From an uncultured Mailhella sp. (GTDB lineage: Bacteria; Desulfobacterota; Desulfovibrionia; Desulfovibrionales; Desulfovibrionaceae): a stretch of DNA of 64,000 bases. This document shows positions 20,787-29,060 of the stretch, piece after piece. A program made the position numbers and the translations under genes. The DNA lies in the NCBI RefSeq assembly GCF_944324995.1, contig NZ_CALUYL010000002.1:62001-126000 (forward strand). Direction: 5' to 3'. How positions within the stretch are numbered: the first letter of the stretch is position 1; each line of letters begins with the position of its first letter. Below the pieces are notes generated by a model. The model saw only the letters and a program-made list of their open reading frames with translations, was not told the DNA's origin and searched no databases.

Positions 20787-22421
20787 GTGAGTACTGCCAT
20801 CGAACCTTTTGGGTCCTATATTACGAACTTAGAGGGGGAAATCATTTTTGAAAAATATCTGCTAAGGTGTTTGCTTTCCCCCACTGCTCGATTTAGCATC
20901 ATAGGAACTACGGAAAATTCAACCAGCCACAAATGGGGACTACTCGTATCCTTCAAGGATTATAGCTCCCATGAAAAGAAACTGGAAATCCCTCTTTCCT
21001 GCATCTATGCCAAGAACAGTTCTTTCTTCCGGAATATTCTCTGTGACGGCGGGTATTCTTGTCGGAAAGGATTTCCTCCGGATGTCTTGTTTGAGCGTAT
21101 TCAGCAGGATTTGAGTTGGTATCCTCCTGTCACACGTATCACCAAAGTAGGCTGGCAAAGAGCCCCAGAGGTGTACATCCTTCCTAAACGTATCTACGGC
21201 ACCTTTGACCAAAGCAAATATCACTTTGAATGCAGCTGCAGTGGTTACCGCAATCATGGAAACCTTCAGGAGTGGGGCCAGCTTGCCGAAACTGCTGTTG
21301 GAAATACCCGTTTCGTTTTTGCGCTGTGCGCAGCTTTTGCTGCAGTTCTCCTGACTCCTTTGGGAATTGAAGGGGGAGGATTTAATTTTGTGGGTGAATC
21401 ATCCTCCGGGAAGACTACGGCTCTCAAAATTGCCTCGTCAGTATGGGGAAATGATATAATATCTTGGAATTCAACGATAAATGCTCTTGAAAACATTGCT
21501 TCGGAGCATAACGACAATCTTCTGGTCCTTGACGAGCTGGGAGAAATGGATTCAGGGTCCTTTCATCAGACAGTGTACATGCTGGCCAATGGCTTTGGCA
21601 AAAACAGAAGCAGCGGAAACGGTAAACTGCAGGAAAAAAAGTCCTGGCGTTGTTTGTTTCTTTCGAGCGGAGAGGTAGGCCTCATGGATAAGCTCTCAGA
21701 AAAAAAAGCGTCCTGCCATGACGGGCAACGTGTTCGCTTCCTGGACATTCCTGTACGTGCCGACATGATTATGCATCTCCATGGGAGAAGCAGTGCCGCT
21801 CAGCTTGTTTCGGATATGGTCTCCCTTGCTGATCAATACACCGGTACGGCTGGACCTCAGTTTTTAGAGTGGCTGACGGAAAATTTGCCAAGTCGGATTA
21901 GCTGCTTGAAAAGACAACTGAAACAAAAAGAGGATATGCTTTGCGGCTCTGAAGAAAAAACTGTGATCAGGCGAGCAGCTCGTCGTTTTGCCCTCGTATG
22001 GATTGCTGGCGAGGCTGCCTGGAACGCAGAAATTTTACCTTTCGAAATGGACATAGAAGCCGCAGTTCGCAGTTGCTACGATGACTGGCTGAAGGACTAC
22101 GAGAATTCATCGAATCAAGAACAACAACAATTTCTCTACAAGTTTCGGGCCTGTATTGAACGGAACCGGTCAAAGTTCATCCATGTCAGTATGTCTGGAG
22201 ATAACGTTTCCAAACTGATCGGATACTATAATCCCAAATCGAAAGGAACGGAGTATCTCTTCTCCAAGGCAACCTTTCACACCATGTTTCCCCAGAAAAA
22301 GGCGGTGGAATGGCTGAAACAGGCAGGATGTCTGAAGACCCGCAAGGATCGTGATGACAACGAGCGTGTGGTCTGCGGCAAGAAAGGATATTACTATGTG
22401 GTAGTTCTTCCCAAGGACTGA
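20787..22421 (+). CDS. DUF927-domain replication ATPase/helicase
   Basis: A 544-residue protein of the DUF927 family, found in phage-satellite and island replication modules. A P-loop GESSSGKTTALKIAS lies near residue 205 and Walker B LLVLDELGEMDSG near 245. The N-terminal 180 residues probably form the DUF927-specific part. The C-terminal region ends in a small winged-helix-like segment. A DNA-unwinding role in element replication is inferred. The start is GTG at 20787, chosen for the AAGGAG 6 nt upstream; an upstream ATG in frame at 20712 has no ribosome-binding site. A terminator follows directly, then a TGACG repeat cluster. Confidence 0.8.
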   Translation: MSTAIEPFGSYITNLEGEIIFEKYLLRCLLSPTARFSIIGTTENSTSHKWGLLVSFKDYSSHEKKLEIPLSCIYAKNSSFFRNILCDGGYSCRKGFPPDVLFERIQQDLSWYPPVTRITKVGWQRAPEVYILPKRIYGTFDQSKYHFECSCSGYRNHGNLQEWGQLAETAVGNTRFVFALCAAFAAVLLTPLGIEGGGFNFVGESSSGKTTALKIASSVWGNDIISWNSTINALENIASEHNDNLLVLDELGEMDSGSFHQTVYMLANGFGKNRSSGNGKLQEKKSWRCLFLSSGEVGLMDKLSEKKASCHDGQRVRFLDIPVRADMIMHLHGRSSAAQLVSDMVSLADQYTGTAGPQFLEWLTENLPSRISCLKRQLKQKEDMLCGSEEKTVIRRAARRFALVWIAGEAAWNAEILPFEMDIEAAVRSCYDDWLKDYENSSNQEQQQFLYKFRACIERNRSKFIHVSMSGDNVSKLIGYYNPKSKGTEYLFSKATFHTMFPQKKAVEWLKQAGCLKTRKDRDDNERVVCGKKGYYYVVVLPKD

Positions 22422-22430
22422 TAAGCTCAG

Positions 22431-22466
22431 GGCTCTTTTCAGCAATGAAAGGAGCCTTTTTATTTT
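22431..22466 (+). terminator. Terminator after the DUF927 gene
   Basis: GGCTCTTTTC (22431-22440) pairs with GAAAGGAGCC (22447-22456) across AGCAAT, followed by TTTTTATTTTT. Confidence 0.85.
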
Positions 22467-22473
22467 TGCTGTT

Positions 22474-22680
22474 CGTCAGAAAATTGACGGAAAGATGCTG
22501 CGCATATTGGCTGTCTTGACGAAAAAATAGCGTCATCCAGTTGAAATAGATCAGATAATTAAAAAATCGTCAGAATACCGTGGCTAAGGGGGGAAAGAGC
22601 TGTCATAGCCCAAAAGTACGACGCGCTGTAAAATGAATACCACTACCGATGCAAACAGGGAGGTCGGAAGAAAAGCGTCA
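22474..22680. repeat. Cluster of TGACG/CGTCA motifs, candidate origin iterons
   Basis: CGTCA occurs at 22474, 22531, 22568 and 22676 and its complement TGACG at 22485 and 22517: six copies in 207 bp, where fewer than one is expected by chance. The first four form two inverted pairs. Position right after the replication ATPase gene suggests a replication origin or a regulator-binding array. No protein gene is seen in this stretch. Confidence 0.45.
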
Positions 22681-22815
22681 TCACGCGGCATATGATTCGA
22701 CACGCTCGCAAAAAGTCAGGACCGCCCCTTCAAGGGGCGGTTTGATTTGACCCTATAAGGGTCTGTTACTCGGCTGCCCTCTTAAGAGGGCTCGGTCTCG
22801 ACTCCTGCCGCAGTG

Positions 22816-23271
22816 TTATTTCCTGCTGCTCGTAAACGAGCTGACGGGCCGTTCTACCAAACTATACTGATCGGTTATTTTGTCTCGTTCTTCCTGTTCC
22901 CGGACATACTTGATGATCATCGCTTCATTTACTCCCACAGTGCTGACAAAATAACCGGTGCACCAGAAATGGCGATTGCCGAACTTGTAGCGCAAATGCG
23001 GAAAGCTCTCGAATATCATCAGGGAACTTTTCCCTTTCAAATACCCCATTATTTGCGCCACACTATATTTAGGTGGAATCTTGATGCACATATGGATATG
23101 GTCCACACACGCATTTGCTTCTACTATCTCTATTCCTTTGTATTCACACAGTTTTCTCAAAATTTCCCCTATCGTCCTGCGATACCTTCCGTATATCAGC
23201 TTGCGTCTGAATTTTGGAGCGAAAACGATGTGATACTTGCAGTTCCAACGGGTATGGTAAACTCTGGTCAT
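22816..23271 (-). CDS. tnpA: IS200-like Y1 transposase TnpA
   Basis: A 151-residue HUH single-strand transposase. KYHIVFAPKFRRKLIYG near the start, the metal-binding HUH motif in DHIHMCIKIPP (about residues 57-67), and a tyrosine in IIKYVREQEE near residue 121, the expected nucleophile, are all present. It excises and inserts single-stranded DNA at the terminal hairpins. The gene seems intact. The Shine-Dalgarno-like AAGGAA lies inside the 3' arm of a 13-bp stem directly upstream, so translation is probably restrained. An out-of-frame ATG sits 4 nt before the chosen start. Confidence 0.93.
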   Translation of the reverse strand: MTRVYHTRWNCKYHIVFAPKFRRKLIYGRYRRTIGEILRKLCEYKGIEIVEANACVDHIHMCIKIPPKYSVAQIMGYLKGKSSLMIFESFPHLRYKFGNRHFWCTGYFVSTVGVNEAMIIKYVREQEERDKITDQYSLVERPVSSFTSSRK

Positions 23272-23279
23272 TCATTGTT

Positions 23280-23337
23280 GGGTTCCTTTGTGCATAGATT
23301 TCGAGTCGAGACAACTTGTTATCTCACAAAGGAACCC
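23280..23337 (-). promoter_or_regulatory. 5' leader hairpin of tnpA covering the ribosome-binding site
   Basis: CACAAAGGAACCC and its exact complement (23280-23292 and 23325-23337) form a 13-bp stem in the tnpA leader. The AAGGAA ribosome-binding site is inside the stem. IS200 is known for leader structures that block translation and read-in transcription. Confidence 0.75.
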
Positions 23338-23477
23338 TCTTTTTAACTTATTTAAAGGCTTCGCCTTTTTGGAACTCCCCGCATAGCGGGGAGTTTTCGA
23401 CCTTAAAAAATGCCCCGCCAGAACATGGTACTGACGGGGCGAATATGGAGGAGAACGCTCAGGGAGAAGCAGTGCGT

Positions 23478-24065
23478 TTAGTGTTGGGCAGGAGCTTCTT
23501 CCGGGATATCCCAGGAATCGGTGTGAACAATGATGCCGTTCCGGATCTCAAAGATTCCGCCGAAGCCCTGCTCTTCCTCCCATCGCCATTGCCAGTGGCC
23601 TTCAGGGCATGATGCTGCCATGACCTCCGTAAACGCTTCAGGATAGCTCCAGGGCGTATCGAAGAAGTAGCTGGTGTCATCATGTTTCCGGCAACAAGCA
23701 TCCCACTTGCAGCCCCAATGGCTGTTTGTGAAGGTGTACCAGTCTGCGGCTCCGAATCGCCTGATGAGAGTTCGGGCACACTCGGCGGTACAGCAGCTTT
23801 CGATGAAGCCTGACGGATGCTCCACATAAAGCAGTCCTTCCTGCTCATACTCCGTGCAAACACGATCCACATACCGTTCCTTAAACATCTGCATTTCCTC
23901 CGGGGAAACGATTCTGTTCGGAGAACTGGTTTTTGAGAGCTCACGCGGGAGAGGGACAAGCCTGCTGAAGCAGAATTCGCCTTTCTCATCCACGATGCGC
24001 TCACGGGTGAACGAAACAGCCGCGTCATTGAGTGGGGTCACGGTGTTGGATACCCAGTTCGGCAT
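23478..24065 (-). CDS. YubB/Api92-like protein (ferredoxin-like fold family)
   Basis: A 195-residue protein starting MPNWVSNTVT, the characteristic opening of the DUF1281/YubB family common on plasmids and phages. Later segments (WYTFTNSHWGCKWDACC; FFDTPWSYPEAFTEVMAASCPEGHW) match the same family's conserved Trp-rich pattern. Its function is unknown. Start 24065 was chosen because TAAGGAGG lies just upstream; the open frame extends 200 nt further but without homology. It runs opposite to the defence operon and sits beside the insertion sequence. Confidence 0.75.
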   Translation of the reverse strand: MPNWVSNTVTPLNDAAVSFTRERIVDEKGEFCFSRLVPLPRELSKTSSPNRIVSPEEMQMFKERYVDRVCTEYEQEGLLYVEHPSGFIESCCTAECARTLIRRFGAADWYTFTNSHWGCKWDACCRKHDDTSYFFDTPWSYPEAFTEVMAASCPEGHWQWRWEEEQGFGGIFEIRNGIIVHTDSWDIPEEAPAQH

Positions 24066-24082
24066 AACAACCTCCTTAAATA

Positions 24083-24119
24083 GCAAAAGCCGGACTCCGT
24101 GAGGAATCCGGCCTTTTGC
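24083..24119. terminator. Hairpin upstream of the YubB-like gene
   Basis: GCAAAAGCCGGA (24083-24094) pairs with TCCGGCCTTTTGC (24107-24119) with one bulge. It may be a bidirectional terminator that insulates this gene from the region to the right. Confidence 0.45.
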
Positions 24120-24500
24120 GGTTGATGGTACTGATGAATTTGACGATCCCAATTTACAGATCCGACAGGTTGAAAAATCTTCGGCAGTGAGGGCAGAAAA
24201 GAATTTGCTTTCTAAGCCGTTCATACCGAGTCTTTCGACCTCGGACGTGTACGTTGAACAGGATCCATAAAAACTGTAATTCAATATATGCAACTGTATA
24301 CATTGAACGATTATAATGGTATATTACGATTATATATTAAAATTTATATAGCATAATATGAGTAAATTTCGAATATTATTTTTATATAAAATACTATAAT
24401 GTAAAAAGTAAAATTATTGATAAAAAATCAACAATTGTCTCGCCTTTTATAATATTTTTCTGTATTCTTTCCCTACCGATGACGCTAAAAGGGGAATGTC
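24120..24500. other. AT-rich leader region of the defence operon
   Basis: Positions about 24290-24460 are almost pure A/T, with TATAAT at 24395-24400 and 24448-24453 on the plus strand. No gene is seen. The stretch most likely holds the operon promoter; an AGGGG ribosome-binding site precedes the ATG at 24501. Confidence 0.5.
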
Positions 24501-27500
24501 ATGCTTCGCTTCGAAGATATTGCAACCGGACAAATTCTGACGGGAGTTGAGCAGGGAAAGTGCACTGAAGTCATCATGCTGCAGATTGTCAGCGCAAATG
24601 CTGCTACGCTTTTTTATAAAACCGATGATGGCAGCTTGCGGGAACGCCTGTTGACACGAGAAGACGAAGCAAGTCTCTCCATTGCAGAGTCGGAACGACC
24701 TTGGAGCTTTGATGTCTCCGCTCAGGATTTTAAACGGGCAGCAGAAGCCTATCGCATCAGCCTTGCCTATCTTTTTGATCCTATGATGGCCGTCCACACT
24801 TCCAATGTGCAGCCTCTCCCCCATCAGATTACCGCAGTCTATGAATCCATGCTTCCCCGGCAACCTTTGCGATTCGTCCTTGCCGATGATCCGGGTTCCG
24901 GTAAAACCATCATGGCTGGTTTGCTTATCCGTGAACTGATCATGCGAGCCGATGCCAGACGCATACTCATTATTTCCCCAGGCAGTCTGAGCGAGCAATG
25001 GTATGATGAAATGTCGTCGAAATTCGGACTTCAGTTTGACCTTTTCGACCGCAGTATGCTGAACCTTTCCCACAGTGGAAATCCTTTTGACGATCATGAT
25101 CTGCTTATCGCCCGCCTTGACCAGCTTGCCAGAGCCAAGGACTTACAGGAAAAGTTGGAATTGTCCTCGTGGGATCTTGTCGTTGTGGACGAAGCACACA
25201 AGATGTCAGCTTCTTTTTTTGGAAATAAAATCACTGAAACCCAGCGGTTCAAGCTGGGAAAAATGTTGAGTAAACGCACACGACATCTTCTGCTCATGAC
25301 GGCCACGCCGCATAATGGAAAAGAGGAGGATTTCCAGCTGTTCCTGTCACTCCTGGATACGGAACGTTTTTATGGTAAGTTTCGTGAAGGCAAGACGGCA
25401 AAAGTGGACGTCAGTGACATCATGCGTCGCATGGTCAAGGAAGACCTTGTAAAATTTGACGGCACTCCTCTGTTTCCCAAGCGTTATGCGTACTCTTTGA
25501 ATTATCATCTGTCGGAACTGGAAGATAACCTTTATAAGGCGGTCACCCGTTATGTGAAAGAGGAAATGGGAAAAGCTGATCGTCTGCAGGGCAGTCACCG
25601 TGGCCGGGTAGGTTTTGCTCTGACCGGTTTGCAGCGTCGTCTCGCTTCCAGTCCCGAAGCCATTTACCAGACGCTGTGCCGCCGCAGAAAAAGACTGGAA
25701 CGGCGACTGGAAGAAATGGTTCACAGCCATGAAACAACGATGTTCTGGAACAATTCCGATTTTCCGGAAGATGCCTGGGAGATGGAAGAAGCCCTGGATG
25801 CAGCAGAATTTGAGCAGGCAGAAGAGAAGCTTGTAGATCAGGCAACGGCCTCGCAGACGCGCAGAGAACTGCAGGACGAAATCGAGGTCCTGAAGGCTTT
25901 GGAAGTGCAGGCCCAGGGAGTTGTCAAATCCAAAAAAGACAGAAAATGGGATGAGCTGTCCCAACTGCTTCAGCAAAACGAGCTCATGCGTGACAGTGAA
26001 GGCTTTCAGCGCAAGCTCATCGTTTTTACGGAATACAAAGATACGCTTGCCTATCTTGCGGACCGAATCAGCACTCTTCTGGGAAGTGCTGACGCCGTTG
26101 TCACCATTCATGGCGGAGTGAACAGGGAGGAGCGCCGTCATGTGCAGGACCTGTTCCGCAACGATAAAGCCGTGAAGGTTCTGGTAGCAACGGATGCCGC
26201 TGGTGAAGGCGTCAACCTTCAGAATGCCAATCTCATGGTAAACTATGATCTGCCATGGAACCCCAACCGGCTGGAACAGCGATTCGGGCGCATCCATCGT
26301 ATCGGTCAGCAGCAGCCATGCCATCTGTGGAACCTCATTGCCAGTGGAACGCAGGAAGGCAAAGTCTTCGAGACTCTTTTTGCAAAGCTCGAAGTTGAAA
26401 AGGAGGCGCTGGGCGGACGGGTCTTTGATATCCTTGGAGAAGTATTTGAAGAAAAAAGTCTGAAAGACCTTCTTATTGAAGCCATCCGTTATGGAGAACA
26501 GCCCGAAACGATGGAGTATCTCCGCAGGCGGGTGGAAGGCGCTCTGGATACCGAAAGACTGCGCGGCATTCTGGACAGAAATGCGCTCTGCAAGGAAATG
26601 ATGACGCCTGAGCGGCTTTTTGCCGTCAAGGAAGAAATGGACAGAGCCGAAGCGCGAAAATTGCAGCCTCACTATATGCGGGCCTTTTTCCTTGAGGCTT
26701 TTCAACATCTGAAAGGAACGATTCACCACAGGGAAGAGCGCCGCTATGAAATCACCTATGTGCCGGAGCTGATTCGGTCCAGAGGTGATGCCCTGCGCCA
26801 GAAAAACAGCCGTATCCTCCCGCGCTATCAGCGCATATGCTTTGAAAAGGAGCAGATACAGCTTCCCTTCAGGGTATCGGCTCCCATGGCGGAACTCATG
26901 CATCCCGGTCATCCTCTTATGAGGGCTGTGCTGGATCTCGTGCTGGACAAGGGGCGCTCGCAACTCAAGCAGGGAACCGTATTTCTTGACACTGCAGACA
27001 AAGGGCAGACGCCTCGCATCCTTCTTTTTCTCAGTCATGCCATACGGGAAGAAAAAAATCAGAATGCCATTGTTTCCCAGCGTGTTCAGTTTGTGGAGCT
27101 GCTGCAGACAGGGGAGGAAAAAGATCCAGGCTGGGCTCCGTATCTTTCCTATGAGCCTTTTCCGGAATCCGACCTGCCTCTCATACAAGATATTCTGAAT
27201 TCTCCATGGCTCAATCACGATCTGGAAAAACGCGCCGTGAGCTATGCTTCCGAACATATGGCTCCCCAACATTTTAAGGAAGTAAGCCAGCGCAGGGCAG
27301 CTCAGGCGGATAAAATCCGCGATGCCGTACGCGTGCGACTATCCAAGGAAGCCAGCTACCAGCAGGATCTCTTGCTGAAATATCAGGAAATGGAAAAACA
27401 GGGGCAGGACAGACGACTGCAGATCGAAAGGATCCGCAAAATCCTTGAAGACCTGCGGGGCAGGCGTACTCTGAGAGAGGCAGAGCTTGATGCCATGAAG

Positions 27501-27995
27501 CATGTTGTCTCAACGTCCCCTGTCGTTGTGGCTGGAGCGCTTGTTATTCCCGTCGGCCTGCTTGAAGAGAGAAAAACAGGCACAGTCTCGGCAGTATTTT
27601 CTGCCGATGCCGCCGCACGAAGACGCGTGGAAATGCTTGCCATGAAGGCGGTTCTTCAGGCAGAACAGGCGCAGGGATGCACCTGTGTTGATGTTTCCTC
27701 CCAGAACTGCGGCTGGGACATCACGAGCACTCCTCCGGCAAAGGAAGACGGTGTTATTCCAGAGGACAGACACATAGAAGTCAAGGGCAGAGTCGCCGGG
27801 CAGACTACCATCACGGTAAGTCACAATGAAATATGTGCCGCCCTGAACCAGGAAGATAAATTCTGGCTGGCAATAGTGTTTGTGGATGGCGACAAGGTGG
27901 ACGGCCCGCATTATGTGCATCAGCCCTTTACGCAGGAACCGGAAATGAGTGTGGCCAGCGTGAATTACAACATCAAAGATCTTCTTGGAAAATAA
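24501..27995 (+). CDS. SNF2/DrmD-like helicase with C-terminal DUF3883
   Basis: A 1164-residue superfamily 2 DNA translocase. Walker A GSGKT lies at residues 132-136 (motif ADDPGSGKTIMAGLLI), the DEAH box at 230-233 (LVVVDEAHKMS), motif III MTATPHNG, and the second RecA-like half has ATDAAGEGVNLQNANLMVNYDLPWNPNRLEQRFGRIHRIGQ-type motifs V and VI. About residues 1030-1150 form a DUF3883-like domain with GWDI and HIEVKG (1091-1096), resembling a PD-(D/E)XK nuclease core. DrmD of class 1 DISARM has the same helicase type, but no DrmA, DrmB or DrmC is near. First gene of the operon; its stop overlaps the next start (TAATG). Confidence 0.9.
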   Translation: MLRFEDIATGQILTGVEQGKCTEVIMLQIVSANAATLFYKTDDGSLRERLLTREDEASLSIAESERPWSFDVSAQDFKRAAEAYRISLAYLFDPMMAVHTSNVQPLPHQITAVYESMLPRQPLRFVLADDPGSGKTIMAGLLIRELIMRADARRILIISPGSLSEQWYDEMSSKFGLQFDLFDRSMLNLSHSGNPFDDHDLLIARLDQLARAKDLQEKLELSSWDLVVVDEAHKMSASFFGNKITETQRFKLGKMLSKRTRHLLLMTATPHNGKEEDFQLFLSLLDTERFYGKFREGKTAKVDVSDIMRRMVKEDLVKFDGTPLFPKRYAYSLNYHLSELEDNLYKAVTRYVKEEMGKADRLQGSHRGRVGFALTGLQRRLASSPEAIYQTLCRRRKRLERRLEEMVHSHETTMFWNNSDFPEDAWEMEEALDAAEFEQAEEKLVDQATASQTRRELQDEIEVLKALEVQAQGVVKSKKDRKWDELSQLLQQNELMRDSEGFQRKLIVFTEYKDTLAYLADRISTLLGSADAVVTIHGGVNREERRHVQDLFRNDKAVKVLVATDAAGEGVNLQNANLMVNYDLPWNPNRLEQRFGRIHRIGQQQPCHLWNLIASGTQEGKVFETLFAKLEVEKEALGGRVFDILGEVFEEKSLKDLLIEAIRYGEQPETMEYLRRRVEGALDTERLRGILDRNALCKEMMTPERLFAVKEEMDRAEARKLQPHYMRAFFLEAFQHLKGTIHHREERRYEITYVPELIRSRGDALRQKNSRILPRYQRICFEKEQIQLPFRVSAPMAELMHPGHPLMRAVLDLVLDKGRSQLKQGTVFLDTADKGQTPRILLFLSHAIREEKNQNAIVSQRVQFVELLQTGEEKDPGWAPYLSYEPFPESDLPLIQDILNSPWLNHDLEKRAVSYASEHMAPQHFKEVSQRRAAQADKIRDAVRVRLSKEASYQQDLLLKYQEMEKQGQDRRLQIERIRKILEDLRGRRTLREAELDAMKHVVSTSPVVVAGALVIPVGLLEERKTGTVSAVFSADAAARRRVEMLAMKAVLQAEQAQGCTCVDVSSQNCGWDITSTPPAKEDGVIPEDRHIEVKGRVAGQTTITVSHNEICAALNQEDKFWLAIVFVDGDKVDGPHYVHQPFTQEPEMSVASVNYNIKDLLGK

Positions 27996-29050
27996 TGATG
28001 CGAGATGAAGATATAAAACAGGTATTTAATGGCCTTGTAAGCAATGCGTTTGATTTTTTGACAAGAAGTGTTGCTGAGTTTGACACTGATATAAAATATT
28101 CCATTATTCATTTCTGCATTGCCGTTGAAAATATTTTGAAGGCAGAGCTTCTTCATAAAGATTGGAGTCTTATTTTTAAAAAGCCTGAAAATGCCAGCTG
28201 GGATAATCTTATTACTGGTAATTTTCAATCTGTGTCTCTGGGAGAGACTATAAATCGGCTATGTAATATTAATAAAAAAGATATAACTCAAGAAGCTAAA
28301 GATTGCTTTCTTGATATTGCAAAAGAAAGAAATAAGATAATTCATTTTTGTAATGTGAATATATCAAAAGAAGAAATAGCCATTAAACAGTTTACTGCAT
28401 GGTACCATATTGATAAGCTTTTACGGTTGTGGCATGGTCACTTTAATAAATTCTTGAAGGAGAAAAGAAAATTTCGAAACATCATGGCAAAACAAATCGA
28501 ATATCTTAAAATAAGATATGACAAAATAAAACCAACTCTTGACAAGTTAGATAAAAATAAAGTGTTTTTCGCCACATGTCCTTCTTGTAAATACGATGCA
28601 CTTGTTCTTTCTGTATCTGAACTTCATGTCAGAGAGGAAAGATGCAGAGTATGTGACGTCAGTTCTCGAGGGATAGTCATTCATTGCCCGGATTGTGGAG
28701 CACTGACGCTGTTGACGGATGATCATACTACAACTTGTAAATGTCACAAGCGTATAGATAGTAAAGATTTGATAGATATTATAGAAAATAAATTATCATA
28801 CTATGCTGATATTCCACATGGTGAAGAAGTCGACTGGTTGGCAAACTGTACAGAATGTGATGGGCATGAATCAGCTATAAAACTTGCGGAAGACTTATGG
28901 TTTTGTACCGAATGCTTTGCAACCTTTGATAAGGCTTCTTGCTGTGAATGGTGCAATGAATTTTATACAGGTGAAAAAGAAGACACCTATATGTTTGGCT
29001 GTGGATGCGGTTGCTGTGAAGGCTATGCAGCCAACCATATGGATGATTAA
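27995..29050 (+). CDS. HEPN-like N-terminus with multi-zinc-ribbon C-terminus
   Basis: A 351-residue protein that I did not match to a named family. Residues 1-160 are helical, with FCIAVENILKAELLH (40-54) and the HEPN ribonuclease-type motif R-x4-H at R112-H117 (ERNKIIHF). Residues 195-341 contain paired cysteines (195/198, 217/220, 231/234, 285/288, 304/307, 317/320, 336-341) that suggest several zinc ribbons. An RNA-cutting effector triggered by infection is an inference. GC content is much lower than in the helicase and methyltransferase genes on either side, which points to a later insertion. Start overlaps the helicase stop. Confidence 0.7.
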   Translation: MMRDEDIKQVFNGLVSNAFDFLTRSVAEFDTDIKYSIIHFCIAVENILKAELLHKDWSLIFKKPENASWDNLITGNFQSVSLGETINRLCNINKKDITQEAKDCFLDIAKERNKIIHFCNVNISKEEIAIKQFTAWYHIDKLLRLWHGHFNKFLKEKRKFRNIMAKQIEYLKIRYDKIKPTLDKLDKNKVFFATCPSCKYDALVLSVSELHVREERCRVCDVSSRGIVIHCPDCGALTLLTDDHTTTCKCHKRIDSKDLIDIIENKLSYYADIPHGEEVDWLANCTECDGHESAIKLAEDLWFCTECFATFDKASCCEWCNEFYTGEKEDTYMFGCGCGCCEGYAANHMDD

Positions 29051-29060
29051 AGGATAACTC

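Larger units (their letters stand above)
22722..23395 (-). mobile_element. IS200/IS605-type insertion sequence (tnpA only)
   Basis: The element contains a Y1 transposase gene and is flanked by strong imperfect-palindrome hairpins typical of the family's subterminal ends: CCGCCCCTT-C-AAGGGGCGG at 22722-22740 on the right-end side, and AACTCCCCGC-ATA-GCGGGGAGTT at 23373-23395 on the left-end side. Such elements have no terminal inverted repeats and create no target duplication, so exact borders cannot be fixed from one copy. No tnpB gene is present. Confidence 0.8.
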
